Below, piece after piece: positions 34,962 through 44,398 of a DNA stretch of 64,000 nt. How positions within the stretch are numbered: the first letter of the stretch is position 1; each line of letters starts with the position of its first letter. The notes under the pieces are model-generated. The model was given only the letters and a program-made list of their open reading frames with translations. It was not told the DNA's origin and did not search any database. Source of the stretch: Clostridia bacterium. Lineage in GTDB: Bacteria > Bacillota > Clostridia > Christensenellales > CAG-138. The stretch is taken from contig JAFWOT010000024.1 of the NCBI GenBank assembly GCA_017509785.1, positions 57,871-121,870 on the forward strand, in the 5' to 3' direction. A program made the position numbers and the translations under genes.

Positions 34962-37199
34962 ATGTCTAAAGATAAGAGCAAGGTCACAAATGCGGCCAAG
35001 ACAGAGGAAGCACCCCAGGAGCAGATGAAGCTCGATGACGCCCGCCGCGTCAAGGTGCTCTCCCCGGGAATGCTGGTTTTCAAAAGGTTCATCCGCAATA
35101 AGCTTGCGGTAGCCGGTATCATCATCCTCGCCGTAATGTTCGTCTATTCCTTCCTCGGCCCGATCTTCTCCCCGTATTCCAGGGCGCAGATCTTCACGAA
35201 GGAGATCGAGGAACCCGGCGATTACGCTACCGGTAAATTCAACGTGGATTCACGTTTCCTTGGCGAAACAAGTACTTCTCTCCAGTCCGGCGTTCTGAAG
35301 GCGTTGAGCTCTCAGAAGAAGGGCAACAAGTACGTTCTGACCGAGGGTCAGGAGATCCCCTTCGCCACGAAGAGCGGTCACTATACCCTTAAGGTCATCA
35401 ATCCCGATGAGTCCAAACCCAGCTGCGCTATCTACGGTTCCGCCCACGTTGCCACCTGCACCAACGGCGAAATAACCTTCTCCGATCCCGAATACGTTGA
35501 TGACGCCATTCTTGCTTTCATCACCGCGGACGGCGAGGCGGGCGGCAGGGAGACCGAGCTCGATTACAACGGTACCCCCATCTCCGTCGAGATCTCCAAG
35601 ATCGAGCGCAAGTACTACATGACCACCAACGAGCCCGTCGCGGTATCCAGCTACAACATCTATACCGCCATGCTCGGCAAGGTAGCGGAGCTCCAGTCCG
35701 ACACTGAGTTCATGCACTCCGTCAGCACCGCCATCAACAGCGGCGAGACCTCCGTTTCCTATGATAACAAGAACTACGCCATCTCCGGCGACGCGGCGAA
35801 CGGTTTCGTTCTTTCCGGAGAGGACGGCAATCCCCTCTTCAACATCATCCGCGAATACCGCCCCGGCAAGATCAACGTGACCGTTGAGGAGGAAGGCAAG
35901 GATCCCGAGATGAAGGAAGTTGATTTCAACTCCCAGATCAGCGATCCCGCCGCCTTCGTCGAGGCCGTCGGCACCGCTATCGCCAACGGCGAGTCCTCCT
36001 TCAATTTCGAGGAGCATGATTACGCCATTGAAAGCGCTGAGACCGAATACCATGTCACCATGGAGGACGGCCAGCTCGCGATGACGGTAGCCAACAGCTT
36101 CGATCCCGTCGAGTCCAAGTACGACAACCTCAGCAGCGATTACAACTTCGTCATCAATGCCGAGCAGGCCATCACGGACGGCGCTTCCTCCTTCGAGTAC
36201 GACGGCGAGACCTATTCCCTCGTCAACAACGGGAATGACTTCTCCGTGATGAACGCCGCCGGCGACGAGATCCTCCTTGCCTCCGACATCGCTTACGGTC
36301 CCGCAAGGAACGGCATCGAGCTGACTGTCGACTTCATCAAGAAGCTGCAGGAGGCCATGCGCAGCAATGAGTCCGCGTTCACCTTCGTCAACCAGTACGG
36401 CGACGAGACCAGCGCGACCATCAACATCGTCAACGGCAACTACTACGTACAGACGATGCAGAAGACCTCCCTCATCGACGCCAGGTCCCCCGTGACCTCC
36501 AAGCATTGGCTCGGCACCGATATCAACGGCATGGACGTCTTCACCCGTCTGATGTACGGCGGCCGCGTATCCCTGATCGTCGGCTTCGTAGTCGTCTTCT
36601 TCGAGATCATCATCGGCGTTGTCGTCGGCGGTATCTCCGGCTACTTCGGAGGCGTCGTCGATACGATCCTCATGCGTTTCGTCGAGCTGTTCAACGCGAT
36701 CCCCTTCTATCCCATGCTGATCATCCTCGGTTCCGTCATGGATAATCTGCATACGGATGCTATCACCCGACTGATGCTGACGATGGTCATCCTCGGTATC
36801 CTCGGCTGGACGGGTATCGCGCGTATCGTCCGCGGCCAGATCCTGTCCCTGCGCGAGCAGGACTTCATGATCGCCACCGAGGCGACCGGTATCCGCACGA
36901 GCCGCAGGATCTTCCGTCACCTGATCCCCAACGTAATGCCTCTGCTGATCGTCAACGCGACCGCGGGCCTCGGCTCCGTTATTCTTACGGAAGCAACGCT
37001 CGGCTTCCTCGGTCTCGGCGTTAAGTACCCGATGGCTTCCTGGGGTTCGATCATCAACCAGGTCAACGACATGCAGGTCATGAAGACCGCTTGGTGGATT
37101 TGGATCCCCGCCGGCCTGCTCATCCTGCTCACAGTTCTCGGTTTCAACTTCGTCGGCGACGGTCTGCGCGACGCGTTCGACCCGAAGATGAAGCGTTAA
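34962..37199 (+). CDS. oppC: OppC-type permease with a large repeat-bearing extracytoplasmic insert
   Basis: 745 residues instead of about 300. The N-terminal helix (about 47-69, KLAVAGIIILAVMFVYSFLG) and the C-terminal permease core (about 500-745, with HWLGTDINGMDVFTRLMYGGR and the EAA loop EATGIRTSRRIFRHLIPNV) are normal. Between them lies about 425 residues that should face outside. The insert holds four units of one pattern, an AI-x-(S/N/D)G(E/A)(T/S)S motif followed by an aromatic strand: AINSGETSVSYDNKNYAI (about 257), AIANGESSFNFEEHDYAI (about 340), AITDGASSFEYDGETYSL (about 404) and a weaker AMRSNESAFTF (about 465). No frameshift. The insert may be an extra binding or docking domain. 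Confidence 0.9.
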   Translation: MSKDKSKVTNAAKTEEAPQEQMKLDDARRVKVLSPGMLVFKRFIRNKLAVAGIIILAVMFVYSFLGPIFSPYSRAQIFTKEIEEPGDYATGKFNVDSRFLGETSTSLQSGVLKALSSQKKGNKYVLTEGQEIPFATKSGHYTLKVINPDESKPSCAIYGSAHVATCTNGEITFSDPEYVDDAILAFITADGEAGGRETELDYNGTPISVEISKIERKYYMTTNEPVAVSSYNIYTAMLGKVAELQSDTEFMHSVSTAINSGETSVSYDNKNYAISGDAANGFVLSGEDGNPLFNIIREYRPGKINVTVEEEGKDPEMKEVDFNSQISDPAAFVEAVGTAIANGESSFNFEEHDYAIESAETEYHVTMEDGQLAMTVANSFDPVESKYDNLSSDYNFVINAEQAITDGASSFEYDGETYSLVNNGNDFSVMNAAGDEILLASDIAYGPARNGIELTVDFIKKLQEAMRSNESAFTFVNQYGDETSATINIVNGNYYVQTMQKTSLIDARSPVTSKHWLGTDINGMDVFTRLMYGGRVSLIVGFVVVFFEIIIGVVVGGISGYFGGVVDTILMRFVELFNAIPFYPMLIILGSVMDNLHTDAITRLMLTMVILGILGWTGIARIVRGQILSLREQDFMIATEATGIRTSRRIFRHLIPNVMPLLIVNATAGLGSVILTEATLGFLGLGVKYPMASWGSIINQVNDMQVMKTAWWIWIPAGLLILLTVLGFNFVGDGLRDAFDPKMKR

Positions 37200-37215
37200 G
37201 TGAGGTGTCCATAAC

Positions 37216-38361
37216 ATGGCAAAGAGAAAAGGCGTCAATTACATATCCCGCAAGGAGTCCGCAAGGATCTCCCGCGAGAACCGCAAGATAACGAACGCGA
37301 TCGAGCGTCAGCGCAACCGCAAGCACGTTGATCCCTCCGAGTATATGACGGAGATGAAGGATCCGAATAACGTAGTCGAGTTCGACAACGTCCACACCTA
37401 CTTCTTCACCGATATCGGTACGGTCCGTGCGGTCGACGGCGTATCCTTCAACGTTCCCAGGGGCAAGACGGTCGGCGTCGTCGGCGAGTCCGGCTGCGGC
37501 AAGTCCGTCACCTCCCTGTCCCTCATGCAGCTCGTTCAGCGCCCCCAGGGCCAGACGGTCGAAGGCCAGATCCGCTTCAACGCGGGCGACGGCAAGGTCT
37601 ACGATATCGTAAAGACCCCGACCGAAGTAATGCAGACCATCCGCGGCTCCAAGATCTCCATGATCTTCCAGGAGCCGATGACGAGCCTCAACCCCGTCTT
37701 CCGCATCGGTCAGCAGGTCAATGAGGTGCTCGAGCTCCATTACCCCGATTGGACTCCCGAAAGGGTAAAGGCCCGTACCATCGAGATGCTCGAGATGGTC
37801 GGTATCGCCAACAGCGAAGGCGTATACATGATGTATCCGCACGAGCTCTCCGGCGGTATGCGTCAGCGTGTCATGATCGCTATGGCTCTCGCCTGCGACC
37901 CGAAGCTGATCATCGCAGACGAGCCCACCACCGCTCTTGACGTTACGATCCAGGCGCAGATCCTCGATCTGCTCCGCACTCTGAAGGATCGCATCAATTC
38001 CAGTATCATGCTCATCACCCACGACCTCGGCGTTATTGCCGAGATGGCGGATTACGTCGTTGTCATGTACTCCGGCCGTATCGTTGAGCGCGGTACCGCG
38101 GCTGAGGTTTTCCATAACCCCTGCCATCCTTACACCATCGGCCTGATGGCTTCCAAGCCCGTAGTCAACCGCCGCGTTGATCGCCTTTACAGCATTCCCG
38201 GTTCGGTCCCCAACCCCATCAACATGCCGAACTACTGCTACTTCCGCGACCGCTGCGAGAAGTGCATCGCAAAGTGCAACGGCGAGTATCCGCATGAGGT
38301 CTACGTCAGCCCGACGCACATGGTAGCCTGCTACCTGTATGATGACAAGAAGGAGGACTAA
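37216..38361 (+). CDS. oppD: Oligopeptide ABC transporter ATPase, OppD type
   Basis: 381 residues; couples ATP hydrolysis to import. A basic, coiled N-terminal extension of about 55 residues ([11 protein letters not shown]) precedes the ATPase core. Walker [10 protein letters not shown]-loop [10 protein letters not shown], signature LSGGMRQR, Walker [13 protein letters not shown], switch His in ITHDLG. The C-terminal Cys cluster ([12 protein letters not shown]) is the usual peptide-transporter tail. It lies 16 nt after the OppC gene. Confidence 0.93.
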   Translation: MAKRKGVNYISRKESARISRENRKITNAIERQRNRKHVDPSEYMTEMKDPNNVVEFDNVHTYFFTDIGTVRAVDGVSFNVPRGKTVGVVGESGCGKSVTSLSLMQLVQRPQGQTVEGQIRFNAGDGKVYDIVKTPTEVMQTIRGSKISMIFQEPMTSLNPVFRIGQQVNEVLELHYPDWTPERVKARTIEMLEMVGIANSEGVYMMYPHELSGGMRQRVMIAMALACDPKLIIADEPTTALDVTIQAQILDLLRTLKDRINSSIMLITHDLGVIAEMADYVVVMYSGRIVERGTAAEVFHNPCHPYTIGLMASKPVVNRRVDRLYSIPGSVPNPINMPNYCYFRDRCEKCIAKCNGEYPHEVYVSPTHMVACYLYDDKKED

Positions 38362-38362
38362 C

Positions 38363-39463
38363 ATGGAAGCTGTCGAAAAAGCAAAAGAAGCTGTAGAAGA
38401 AGTTGCCGAGAAGAAGGCGCCCACCAGGGCTGAAATGTTCCAGATGCTCGAGCAGCACATCAAGGAAGTAAGGGAAGAGCCTCCCATCGAGCATAACCCC
38501 GAAAACGTTCTTGAGGTGCACAACCTCATCAAGTACTTCCCGATCAAGACCGGTCTGTTCTCCCGCGTAACGGGTTACGTTCGCGCTGTTGACGGCGTTT
38601 CCTTCAACATCAAGCGCGGCACCACGATGGGTCTGGTCGGCGAGTCCGGCTGCGGCAAGACCACCGTCGGTAAGACGATCCTCCGCCTCAACGACAAGAC
38701 CGCCGGTCAGGTGCTCTTCAACGGCACCGAGATCCACGATCTGCCCAGGGAGGAGATGCGCAAGCTTCGTCCCAAGATCCAGATGATATTCCAGGATCCG
38801 TACTCCAGCCTCTCGCCCCGTCTCCCCATCGCGGAGATCATCGGCGAGGCCGTGCGAGAGCATAACGTCGTTCCTCAGGATGAGCTCGATGATTATCTCG
38901 ATAAGGTCATGAAGCAGTGCGGTCTGCAGCCCTACCATAAGGATCGTTATCCTCATGAGTTCTCCGGCGGTCAGCGCCAGCGTATCTGCATTGCCAGGTC
39001 CATCGCGCTGAAGCCCGACTTCATCATCTGCGACGAGCCCGTTTCCGCTCTGGACGTTTCCATTCAGGCGCAGATCATCAACCTGATGATGGACCTCCAG
39101 CAGGAGCTCGGTCTCACCTATCTGTTCATCTCGCATGACCTCTCCGTCGTCGAGCATATCTCCGACACCATCGGCGTTATGTACCTCGGCAACATGGTCG
39201 AGTATGCGTCCAAGGAGCAGATATTCGCCAACCCGCTGCATCCCTACACCGAGGCGCTCTTCTCCGCGATCCCGATCCCCGATCCCGATTACAAGATGAA
39301 CCGCGTCATTCTGCAGGGCAGCATTCCTTCGCCCGCGAATCCTCCGTCCGGCTGTAAGTTCCACACCCGCTGCTCCAAGTGCATGGGCATCTGCTCCGAG
39401 TGCGCTCCGGAGACGAAGGAAGTCGAACCCGGGCATTTCGTAGCCTGCCACCTCTACGACTAA
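38363..39463 (+). CDS. oppF: Oligopeptide ABC transporter ATPase, OppF type
   Basis: 366 residues; second ATPase, pairs with OppD. Acidic/Lys-rich N-terminal extension of about 45 residues, then Walker [10 protein letters not shown]-loop [10 protein letters not shown] (typical of OppF), signature FSGGQRQR, Walker [12 protein letters not shown], His in ISHDLS and the C-terminal Cys motif ([10 protein letters not shown]). The ATG at 38363 sits one base after the OppD stop, with AAGGAGG overlapping the end of that gene. Last ABC component of the operon. Confidence 0.93.
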   Translation: MEAVEKAKEAVEEVAEKKAPTRAEMFQMLEQHIKEVREEPPIEHNPENVLEVHNLIKYFPIKTGLFSRVTGYVRAVDGVSFNIKRGTTMGLVGESGCGKTTVGKTILRLNDKTAGQVLFNGTEIHDLPREEMRKLRPKIQMIFQDPYSSLSPRLPIAEIIGEAVREHNVVPQDELDDYLDKVMKQCGLQPYHKDRYPHEFSGGQRQRICIARSIALKPDFIICDEPVSALDVSIQAQIINLMMDLQQELGLTYLFISHDLSVVEHISDTIGVMYLGNMVEYASKEQIFANPLHPYTEALFSAIPIPDPDYKMNRVILQGSIPSPANPPSGCKFHTRCSKCMGICSECAPETKEVEPGHFVACHLYD

Positions 39464-39464
39464 G

Positions 39465-39743
39465 ATGGCACGCGAACCCAAACAATACGATGATGACGAC
39501 GGCCGCACCATAGTTGATATGGACGTGGAGGGTATGCCTTGGTATAACCGACGCGTTCGTAAGGAGCAGCGCGCGCAGGCCCGTGCCGAGCTTCAGGAGA
39601 AGATCGATCGCGGCGAAGCGCTCACGCGGAAGGAGACCGCCAGGTACACGCTCTACGCGATATTCGCAGGGCTGACCGTGGTAGGCTTCATCGGGGGAGG
39701 AACGGTACTGTTCATTCTCCTGCTCTGGCTCCTCTGGAAATGA
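39465..39743 (+). CDS. Small single-helix membrane protein at the end of the opp operon
   Basis: 92 residues: an acidic then basic soluble N-terminal part (YDDDDGRTIVDMDVEG; RRVRKEQRAQARAELQEK) and one membrane helix near the C terminus (LYAIFAGLTVVGFIGGGTVLFILLLWLLW). It starts one base after the OppF stop, so it is part of the operon. No family recognised. It may regulate or stabilise the transporter, which is only a context-based guess. Confidence 0.7.
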   Translation: MAREPKQYDDDDGRTIVDMDVEGMPWYNRRVRKEQRAQARAELQEKIDRGEALTRKETARYTLYAIFAGLTVVGFIGGGTVLFILLLWLLWK

Positions 39744-39793
39744 CCGACTCATCATAGAACATGTGTACGATCCGATAAGGATACCTCAAAACC

Positions 39794-39825
39794 AAGCCGC
39801 CGACGTCCACACATCGGCGGCTTTT
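39794..39825 (+). terminator. Terminator of the opp operon
   Basis: AAGCCGCCGA / TCGGCGGCTT with a 10-nt loop, followed by TTTT. Confidence 0.88.
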
Positions 39826-39850
39826 CATTTGCCGGAAGGGATCCGCCCGC

Positions 39851-39878
39851 TTGACATCCGCAAACCTTTTGCTATAAT
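39851..39878 (+). promoter_or_regulatory. Promoter of the methionine sulfoxide reductase gene
   Basis: TTGACA, a 16-nt spacer and TATAAT, 36 nt before the ATG. Confidence 0.85.
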
Positions 39879-39914
39879 AGAGTCACGATACAGCGTTCAT
39901 TCGCGGAGGAAAAA

Positions 39915-40367
39915 ATGACCGATTATTCACTCATAAACGCGCAGCTCGATTCACTTACGGAGGGCGTTCCGCACGGTATCGCAAACCTCGCCAACGCCTC
40001 CGCTCTGCTCTTTGAAAACCTCGGCGGCGTCAACTGGGCGGGCTTCTATTTTATAGAGGGGGATATCCTCGTGCTCGGGCCCTTCCAGGGCAAGCCCGCC
40101 TGCATAGAGATCCCCATGGGCAGCGGCGTCTGCGGCACTGCCGCCGCGGAGAACAGGACGCTCGTCGTCGAAAACGTCCATGAGTTCCCGGGGCATATCG
40201 CCTGCGACTGCGCCTCCAATTCGGAGATCGTCGTCCCCCTGCGCAGGGAAGGCAGGGTGATAGGCGTCCTCGATATAGACAGCCCGGAATTCGGCCGCTT
40301 TACGGAAGAGGACCGGATCGGCCTTGAGGGTTTCGCCCGCATAATCGAGGAACGCTGCGGCTTCTGA
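39915..40367 (+). CDS. msrC: Free methionine-(R)-sulfoxide reductase (GAF-domain)
   Basis: 150 residues, a single GAF domain. Reduces free methionine-R-sulfoxide with thioredoxin, an oxidative-stress repair step. Cys63, Cys73 and Cys97 have the same spacing (10 and 24) as Cys84, Cys94 and Cys118 of the E. coli enzyme, so Cys97 should be catalytic and another the resolving Cys. Substrate-binding residues around GVNWAGFYF, GPFQGKPAC and DIDSPEF match the family. GGAGG precedes the ATG. Single-gene unit with its own promoter. Confidence 0.92.
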   Translation: MTDYSLINAQLDSLTEGVPHGIANLANASALLFENLGGVNWAGFYFIEGDILVLGPFQGKPACIEIPMGSGVCGTAAAENRTLVVENVHEFPGHIACDCASNSEIVVPLRREGRVIGVLDIDSPEFGRFTEEDRIGLEGFARIIEERCGF

Positions 40368-40443
40368 ACCGAGTCAAGGCGCTCTCCGGGGCGGATTTTA
40401 CACAGATTTTACCCTTTCTTTACCCAATCGCCTACTCCGCTTC

Positions 40444-40472
40444 TTGACGAGTGGGCTCGCTTGGGATATAAT
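40444..40472 (+). promoter_or_regulatory. Promoter of the xpaC-telA-tpm operon
   Basis: TTGACG, 17-nt spacer, TATAAT, about 60 nt before the XpaC-like ATG. Confidence 0.85.
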
Positions 40473-40531
40473 ATCCGACGTAAACAAATCCAACGAAAGG
40501 AGCCTTTGCAAAAAAGGCGCGGGCAGGACGG

Positions 40532-41206
40532 ATGAAAAAGATCGTTCGCAGGACGGTGATACCGCTCTATGCGGTCGCCGCGGCCTGGCTGCTTTACGCG
40601 GCGCTGTTCCCCCTCTATCGGGTGCATCACTTCATAATAGCCATTGCCGTGACGGCGCTTGTCGGCGTCGTATTCCGCCTGATATTCAAGAAAAAGGATC
40701 AGGTCATCGAGGTTCCCGAAGAGCCCGTCAAGACGGGCGATGAAGCGCTCGATAATATGCTTCACGAGGGCGACATGGCCATCAGGGAGATGAAGCGCCT
40801 TGACGAGAGCATCTCCGATGAGAAGATCAGCTCCGATATCGTCAGGCTCGAGGAGATCAGCGGCAAGATATTCGGCCACGTGCGTGAGAATCCGAAGAAG
40901 CTCCCGCAGATCCGCAAATTCATGAACTACTACCTCCCCACCACGCTGAAGCTCCTCAACGCCTATGACCGGATGGTCGATCAGGGCGTGGAGGGGGAGA
41001 ACATCAGCTCCGCGAAGCAGGGTGTGGAAGGCATTATGGACAACATAGTCAAGGCCTTCGAGAAGCAGCTTGACAGCCTCTTTGGCGATCAGGCGATGGA
41101 TATCTCCACCGATATCACCGTGCTTGAGAATATGCTCGCGCGGGAAGGCTTCGTCGAAGATCCCATCCACAAGAACCCCGCCGGACCCAAGGGCGAGACG
41201 GTTTAA
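40532..41206 (+). CDS. XpaC-like membrane protein
   Basis: 224 residues. Two N-terminal membrane segments (IPLYAVAAAWLLYAALF and HFIIAIAVTALVGVVFRLIF), then a helical cytosolic domain (about 60-224) with HVRENPKKLPQIRKFMNYYLPTTLKLL, the XpaC/5-bromo-4-chloroindolyl phosphate hydrolysis family core. The name comes from a phenotype; the family is usually paired with TelA, as here, and is linked to resistance to cell-envelope stress, toxic anions and lantibiotics. First gene of a three-gene operon. Confidence 0.85.
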   Translation: MKKIVRRTVIPLYAVAAAWLLYAALFPLYRVHHFIIAIAVTALVGVVFRLIFKKKDQVIEVPEEPVKTGDEALDNMLHEGDMAIREMKRLDESISDEKISSDIVRLEEISGKIFGHVRENPKKLPQIRKFMNYYLPTTLKLLNAYDRMVDQGVEGENISSAKQGVEGIMDNIVKAFEKQLDSLFGDQAMDISTDITVLENMLAREGFVEDPIHKNPAGPKGETV

Positions 41207-41242
41207 CAAAAGGCGCCAATAAACAGAAAGGAAGCAAAAACC

Positions 41243-42400
41243 ATGTCCGAAAAGAAGAATCCTGATATCACTTTAGAGCCCGAAATGGAGATCCCCACCC
41301 TCACTTTGACGCCGGATCTCAGCGATGAGCCCGAGAAGGAGCAGATCCCTCAGACCGAGATCAAGCCCGTTGAGATGGACGAGAAGCTCCTCACCGAGGA
41401 GGAGCGCAAGGTCGTGGATGACTTCGCGAAGCAGATCGACATACGCGATACCAACATGGTGCTCCAGTACGGCGCCGCCGCACAGAAGAACGTGGCGGAT
41501 TTCTCCGAGAGCGCGCTTTCGTCCGTCAGGTCGAAGGACCTCGGCGAGATCGGTTCGGATCTTTCCGCCCTCGTGACCGAGCTCAAGGGCTTCGGCGGCG
41601 AGGAGAAGAAGGGCCTCGCCGGCCTCTTCAAGAAGACCGGCAACAAGCTCGAGACAATGAAGGCCCAGTACAATAAGGTCGAAGCGAACGTCGACAAGAT
41701 CGCCGAGAGCCTCGAGAACCACCAGGTGGCTCTTCTGAAGGACGTCGCCATGTTCGACCAGATGTACGATCTCAATCTCAAGTATTATAAGGAGCTTACG
41801 ATGTACATCCTCGCCGGCAAAAAGCGCCTCGAGGATGCGAACACCGAGCTCGCCTCCCTCCGCGCCAAGGCGGAAGAGACCGGCCTTGCCGAGGACGCGC
41901 AGACCTATAACGACTTCAACAACATGGTGCTCCGCTTCGAAAAGAAGCTGCACGATCTGGAGCTCACCCGCATGGTATCCATCCAGATGGGCCCGCAGAC
42001 GCGCCTCCTCCAGAACAACGATACCCTGATGATAGAGAAGATCCAGTCCTCTCTCGTCAATACGATCCCCCTCTGGAAGAGCCAGATGGTGCTTGCCCTC
42101 GGCATGGAGCATATCAAGCAGGCGACCACAGCTCAGAACGCCGTCACCGAGATGACGAACGAGCTCCTCAAGAAGAACGCCGAAGCGCTCCAGCTCGGCA
42201 CGGTCTCCGTTGCGAAGGAGTCCGAGCGCGGCGTCGTGGATATCGAGACGCTTCAGTTCACCAACCAGAAGCTCATCGCCACGCTCGACGAGGTGCTCAA
42301 CATCCAGCGTGAGGGCGCGGAGAAGCGCAAGGCGGCCGAGGTCGAACTCGGCAGGATAGAAGGCGAGCTCAAGGAGAAGCTCATCGAGCTTCGCGGCTGA
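41243..42400 (+). CDS. TelA-family toxic anion resistance protein
   Basis: 385 residues, almost entirely helical and without membrane segments. Family marks include LLTEEERKVVDDFAKQI, VLQYGAAAQKNVADFSESAL, the YYKELTMYILAGKKRL coiled region and RMVSIQMGPQTRLLQNNDTLMIEKIQSS. Members are tied to tellurite and other toxic anion resistance and to envelope stress in Listeria and Bacillus. It follows the XpaC-like gene by 36 nt and is followed by a TPM-domain gene after 30 nt, a common triple. Confidence 0.92.
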   Translation: MSEKKNPDITLEPEMEIPTLTLTPDLSDEPEKEQIPQTEIKPVEMDEKLLTEEERKVVDDFAKQIDIRDTNMVLQYGAAAQKNVADFSESALSSVRSKDLGEIGSDLSALVTELKGFGGEEKKGLAGLFKKTGNKLETMKAQYNKVEANVDKIAESLENHQVALLKDVAMFDQMYDLNLKYYKELTMYILAGKKRLEDANTELASLRAKAEETGLAEDAQTYNDFNNMVLRFEKKLHDLELTRMVSIQMGPQTRLLQNNDTLMIEKIQSSLVNTIPLWKSQMVLALGMEHIKQATTAQNAVTEMTNELLKKNAEALQLGTVSVAKESERGVVDIETLQFTNQKLIATLDEVLNIQREGAEKRKAAEVELGRIEGELKEKLIELRG

Positions 42401-42430
42401 TGATGGGGAGATCCCCGAAAGGAGCGTAAA

Positions 42431-43246
42431 ATGAAGAAGATCCTCGGAAATACTGTCGTTGCTTGGGTCGTGCTCGTGCTGACCGTTGCGGGGGCATGCT
42501 TCCTTGGCATCTCCCGAAAGGGCTACTTTGAGGAAAAGAAGAAGACCGAGCTCCTTAAGGTCACCAAGGGCAACTGGGTCTGCGATAACGCGGACATTCT
42601 CTCCGACGACGCGGAGAGGGACGTAATGGAGCGCGACAGGGTTTGGACGAACTCCTATAACACCGTCGCCGCCGTGGCGACGCTGCCGGGGCTCAACCGT
42701 TGGAGCGCGGAGGATTACGCCGTCGCTCTCGGGAAAAAGTGGGGCCTTAGCGAGAACGCGCTGCTGCTCCTCCTCGTGAAGGACGGCGAGTGCTATCTTG
42801 CGGCGGGCGCCGGAGTGGACGCCTACCTCACCTCGCAGGAAAAGAACGATCTCATCAACTCCGTATACACGGAGTGCAACGCGAAGAATTACGACGGCGC
42901 CGTCACCGCCTTCCTCGATTGGGCGGAGGAGAAGATCTCCGCGGCTCATCTCCCCCAGACCTATGAGGAATTCGATTTCGGCTCGTTCATCTCGAACATA
43001 TTCCCCTTCTCGATAGGCTGCGGCGGCGGTTCGTTCAAGACGATACTGATAGTCGTCGTGGTAATAATAATCATCTCCGCTCTCAGCAAGGGCGGCAGGG
43101 TGCGCTCCACCCCGGTGAACCGCGGGCCGGCAGCCAGGTACGGGCAGCCTCCGCAGGGGCCGCGTCCCTCCGCGCCGCACTCCGGATCGCCCCGTCCGCA
43201 GGGCGGGCGCCCGGCAAGGCGATACGCTTCGGGCGGGAAGAGATAA
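42431..43246 (+). CDS. TPM-domain membrane protein
   Basis: 271 residues. An N-terminal membrane helix (VVAWVVLVLTVAGACFLG) anchors a TPM domain (TLP18.3/Psb32/MOLO-1; about 45-165) seen in NADILSDDAERDVMERD, NTVAAVATLPGLN and the GKKWGLSENALLLLLV block. A second hydrophobic segment (TILIVVVVIIIISAL) leads into a basic, Pro/Gly/Arg-rich tail (QPPQGPRPSAP) like those of related membrane proteins. Role in envelope stress is inferred from the operon. Confidence 0.83.
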   Translation: MKKILGNTVVAWVVLVLTVAGACFLGISRKGYFEEKKKTELLKVTKGNWVCDNADILSDDAERDVMERDRVWTNSYNTVAAVATLPGLNRWSAEDYAVALGKKWGLSENALLLLLVKDGECYLAAGAGVDAYLTSQEKNDLINSVYTECNAKNYDGAVTAFLDWAEEKISAAHLPQTYEEFDFGSFISNIFPFSIGCGGGSFKTILIVVVVIIIISALSKGGRVRSTPVNRGPAARYGQPPQGPRPSAPHSGSPRPQGGRPARRYASGGKR

Positions 43247-43260
43247 AGCGCCGCAAGGGA

Positions 43261-43290
43261 CGGGCAGCAAGTCTGCCCGGCTCTTTTTTT
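43261..43290 (+). terminator. Terminator after the TPM gene
   Basis: CGGGCAG / CTGCCCG with a 5-nt loop, then CTCTTTTTTT. Confidence 0.88.
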
Positions 43291-43306
43291 GTGCCTTGGA
43301 TCCCCC

Positions 43307-43342
43307 AAAATGTGATAAAGCTCCTGTGAAAAATGTGATAAA
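43307..43342 (+). promoter_or_regulatory. Paired direct repeat, possible activator or repressor site
   Basis: AAAATGTGATAAA occurs twice (43307-43319 and 43330-43342), 23 bp apart, about two helical turns. The repeats lie roughly 70 bp upstream of the -35 box of the LoaP-like gene promoter, a place suited to an activator. No matching regulator is present in the window. Confidence 0.5.
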
Positions 43343-43411
43343 ACACTGTTCGATTTGTGCATATAATGACTGTGTATTTTGGCTTACTAACTAATTGAAT
43401 ACAAATTTCCA

Positions 43412-43440
43412 TTGACTTCAGGGAAAGTATATGGTATTAT
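43412..43440 (+). promoter_or_regulatory. Promoter of the surface glycan locus
   Basis: TTGACT, 17-nt spacer, TATTAT. It leaves a leader of about 170 nt before the LoaP-like ATG. Besides this promoter and the direct repeats, 43291-43619 holds no gene I can support. Confidence 0.7.
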
Positions 43441-43619
43441 GGTAAAGGAAGTGTAGCAACATGGGATTTTTGTCCATAATGTATCACTTTTGGCAAAGCA
43501 GTTGAGCGGGCCTTTGCTGCGCATTGCGGGATCGTCCCTTCTCAATGATCACAAACTCAAAGTAACCGTGCGTCCCGGGCGCACGGATGGCGGAGCATTG
43601 ATTGTTGGGGGGTGATAAC

Positions 43620-44168
43620 ATGAATGCGCGCTATGTTGACAATTGCTGCTGCGCATACTGCCGCGTTCTGCGGGAAAGCAGAGTGCTCAAGCATATCTCG
43701 GAAAGCGAAAACGTGGTCGCTTTCAGTCCTGTCAAGATCAAAAAAGAAAAGCATTGCGGAAGCTGGGAAACACTCGAGAAACGGATTTTCCCGGGCTATA
43801 TTTTTATTTACGGAAAAACCGAGGAGGATATCCGCGAGGCCGCCCGCAATGCGCACGTGCGCCTGCTTCAGTACAGCGACGGCACCTGCCTGCTGCAGGG
43901 GAACGACCGGCTTTTCGCCAAATGGATATTCGAGCATGACGGCGTTATGACCGTCTCAAAGGCCGTCTCCTGCGGGGATTCCGTGCTTATACTGGAAGGC
44001 CCCCTTGCCGACCTGCGCGGCACCGTGACCGAGATCGATAAACGCCGCCGCCTGATGAAGGTCAAACTCGACGTGAATGAATTCAGCGTCTGGCTGTCGT
44101 TCGATTGGGCGACGAATGAACAGGGCTTTTTCGCCGATAACTTTGATGGAGAATCCGCGGCGGAGTAG
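43620..44168 (+). CDS. loaP: LoaP/NusG-type specialised transcription antiterminator
   Basis: 182 residues with a NusG N-terminal (NGN) domain (about 1-105, including the aligned ESENVVAFSPVK and RIFPGYIFIY strands) and a C-terminal KOW domain (about 125-155, LEGPLADLRGTVTEIDKRRR). It lacks the length of housekeeping NusG and heads a glycan gene cluster, the setting of LoaP and RfaH-like factors, which bind RNA polymerase and a leader RNA hairpin to read through terminators in long operons. A cluster of Cys (CCCAYC) at the N terminus is unusual. The ATG has GGGGGGTGAT upstream. Confidence 0.85.
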   Translation: MNARYVDNCCCAYCRVLRESRVLKHISESENVVAFSPVKIKKEKHCGSWETLEKRIFPGYIFIYGKTEEDIREAARNAHVRLLQYSDGTCLLQGNDRLFAKWIFEHDGVMTVSKAVSCGDSVLILEGPLADLRGTVTEIDKRRRLMKVKLDVNEFSVWLSFDWATNEQGFFADNFDGESAAE

Positions 44169-44250
44169 GGATCGGAGGACAAGCTTACCTGCATCGCCTT
44201 TGAGGCGGAAGAATCAATACATAAATTTACTGGCTGAGACCCGCATATGC

Positions 44251-44285
44251 GGAAAGGGCCGCCGTAAGAGGCGGCAGACTTGCGG
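44251..44285 (+). promoter_or_regulatory. Hairpins in the leader between loaP and the glycan genes
   Basis: A perfect 12-nt palindrome CCGCATATGCGG is followed by a hairpin GCCGCC - GTAAGA - GGCGGC (44268-44285), inside a 230-nt gap. LoaP is known to need an RNA hairpin in the leader of its target operon, so this is a candidate recognition element; the match is by context only. Confidence 0.45.
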
Positions 44286-44398
44286 CGCATCGGCCGGGGA
44301 GGACAGCTCGCAAAGGTCAAACGCATGAACCCGGATCCGTGCATTGGCCTTTTTGAGTTTGCGATCCCGTTTATTGAACAGTTGGGGATGAAACGGCA

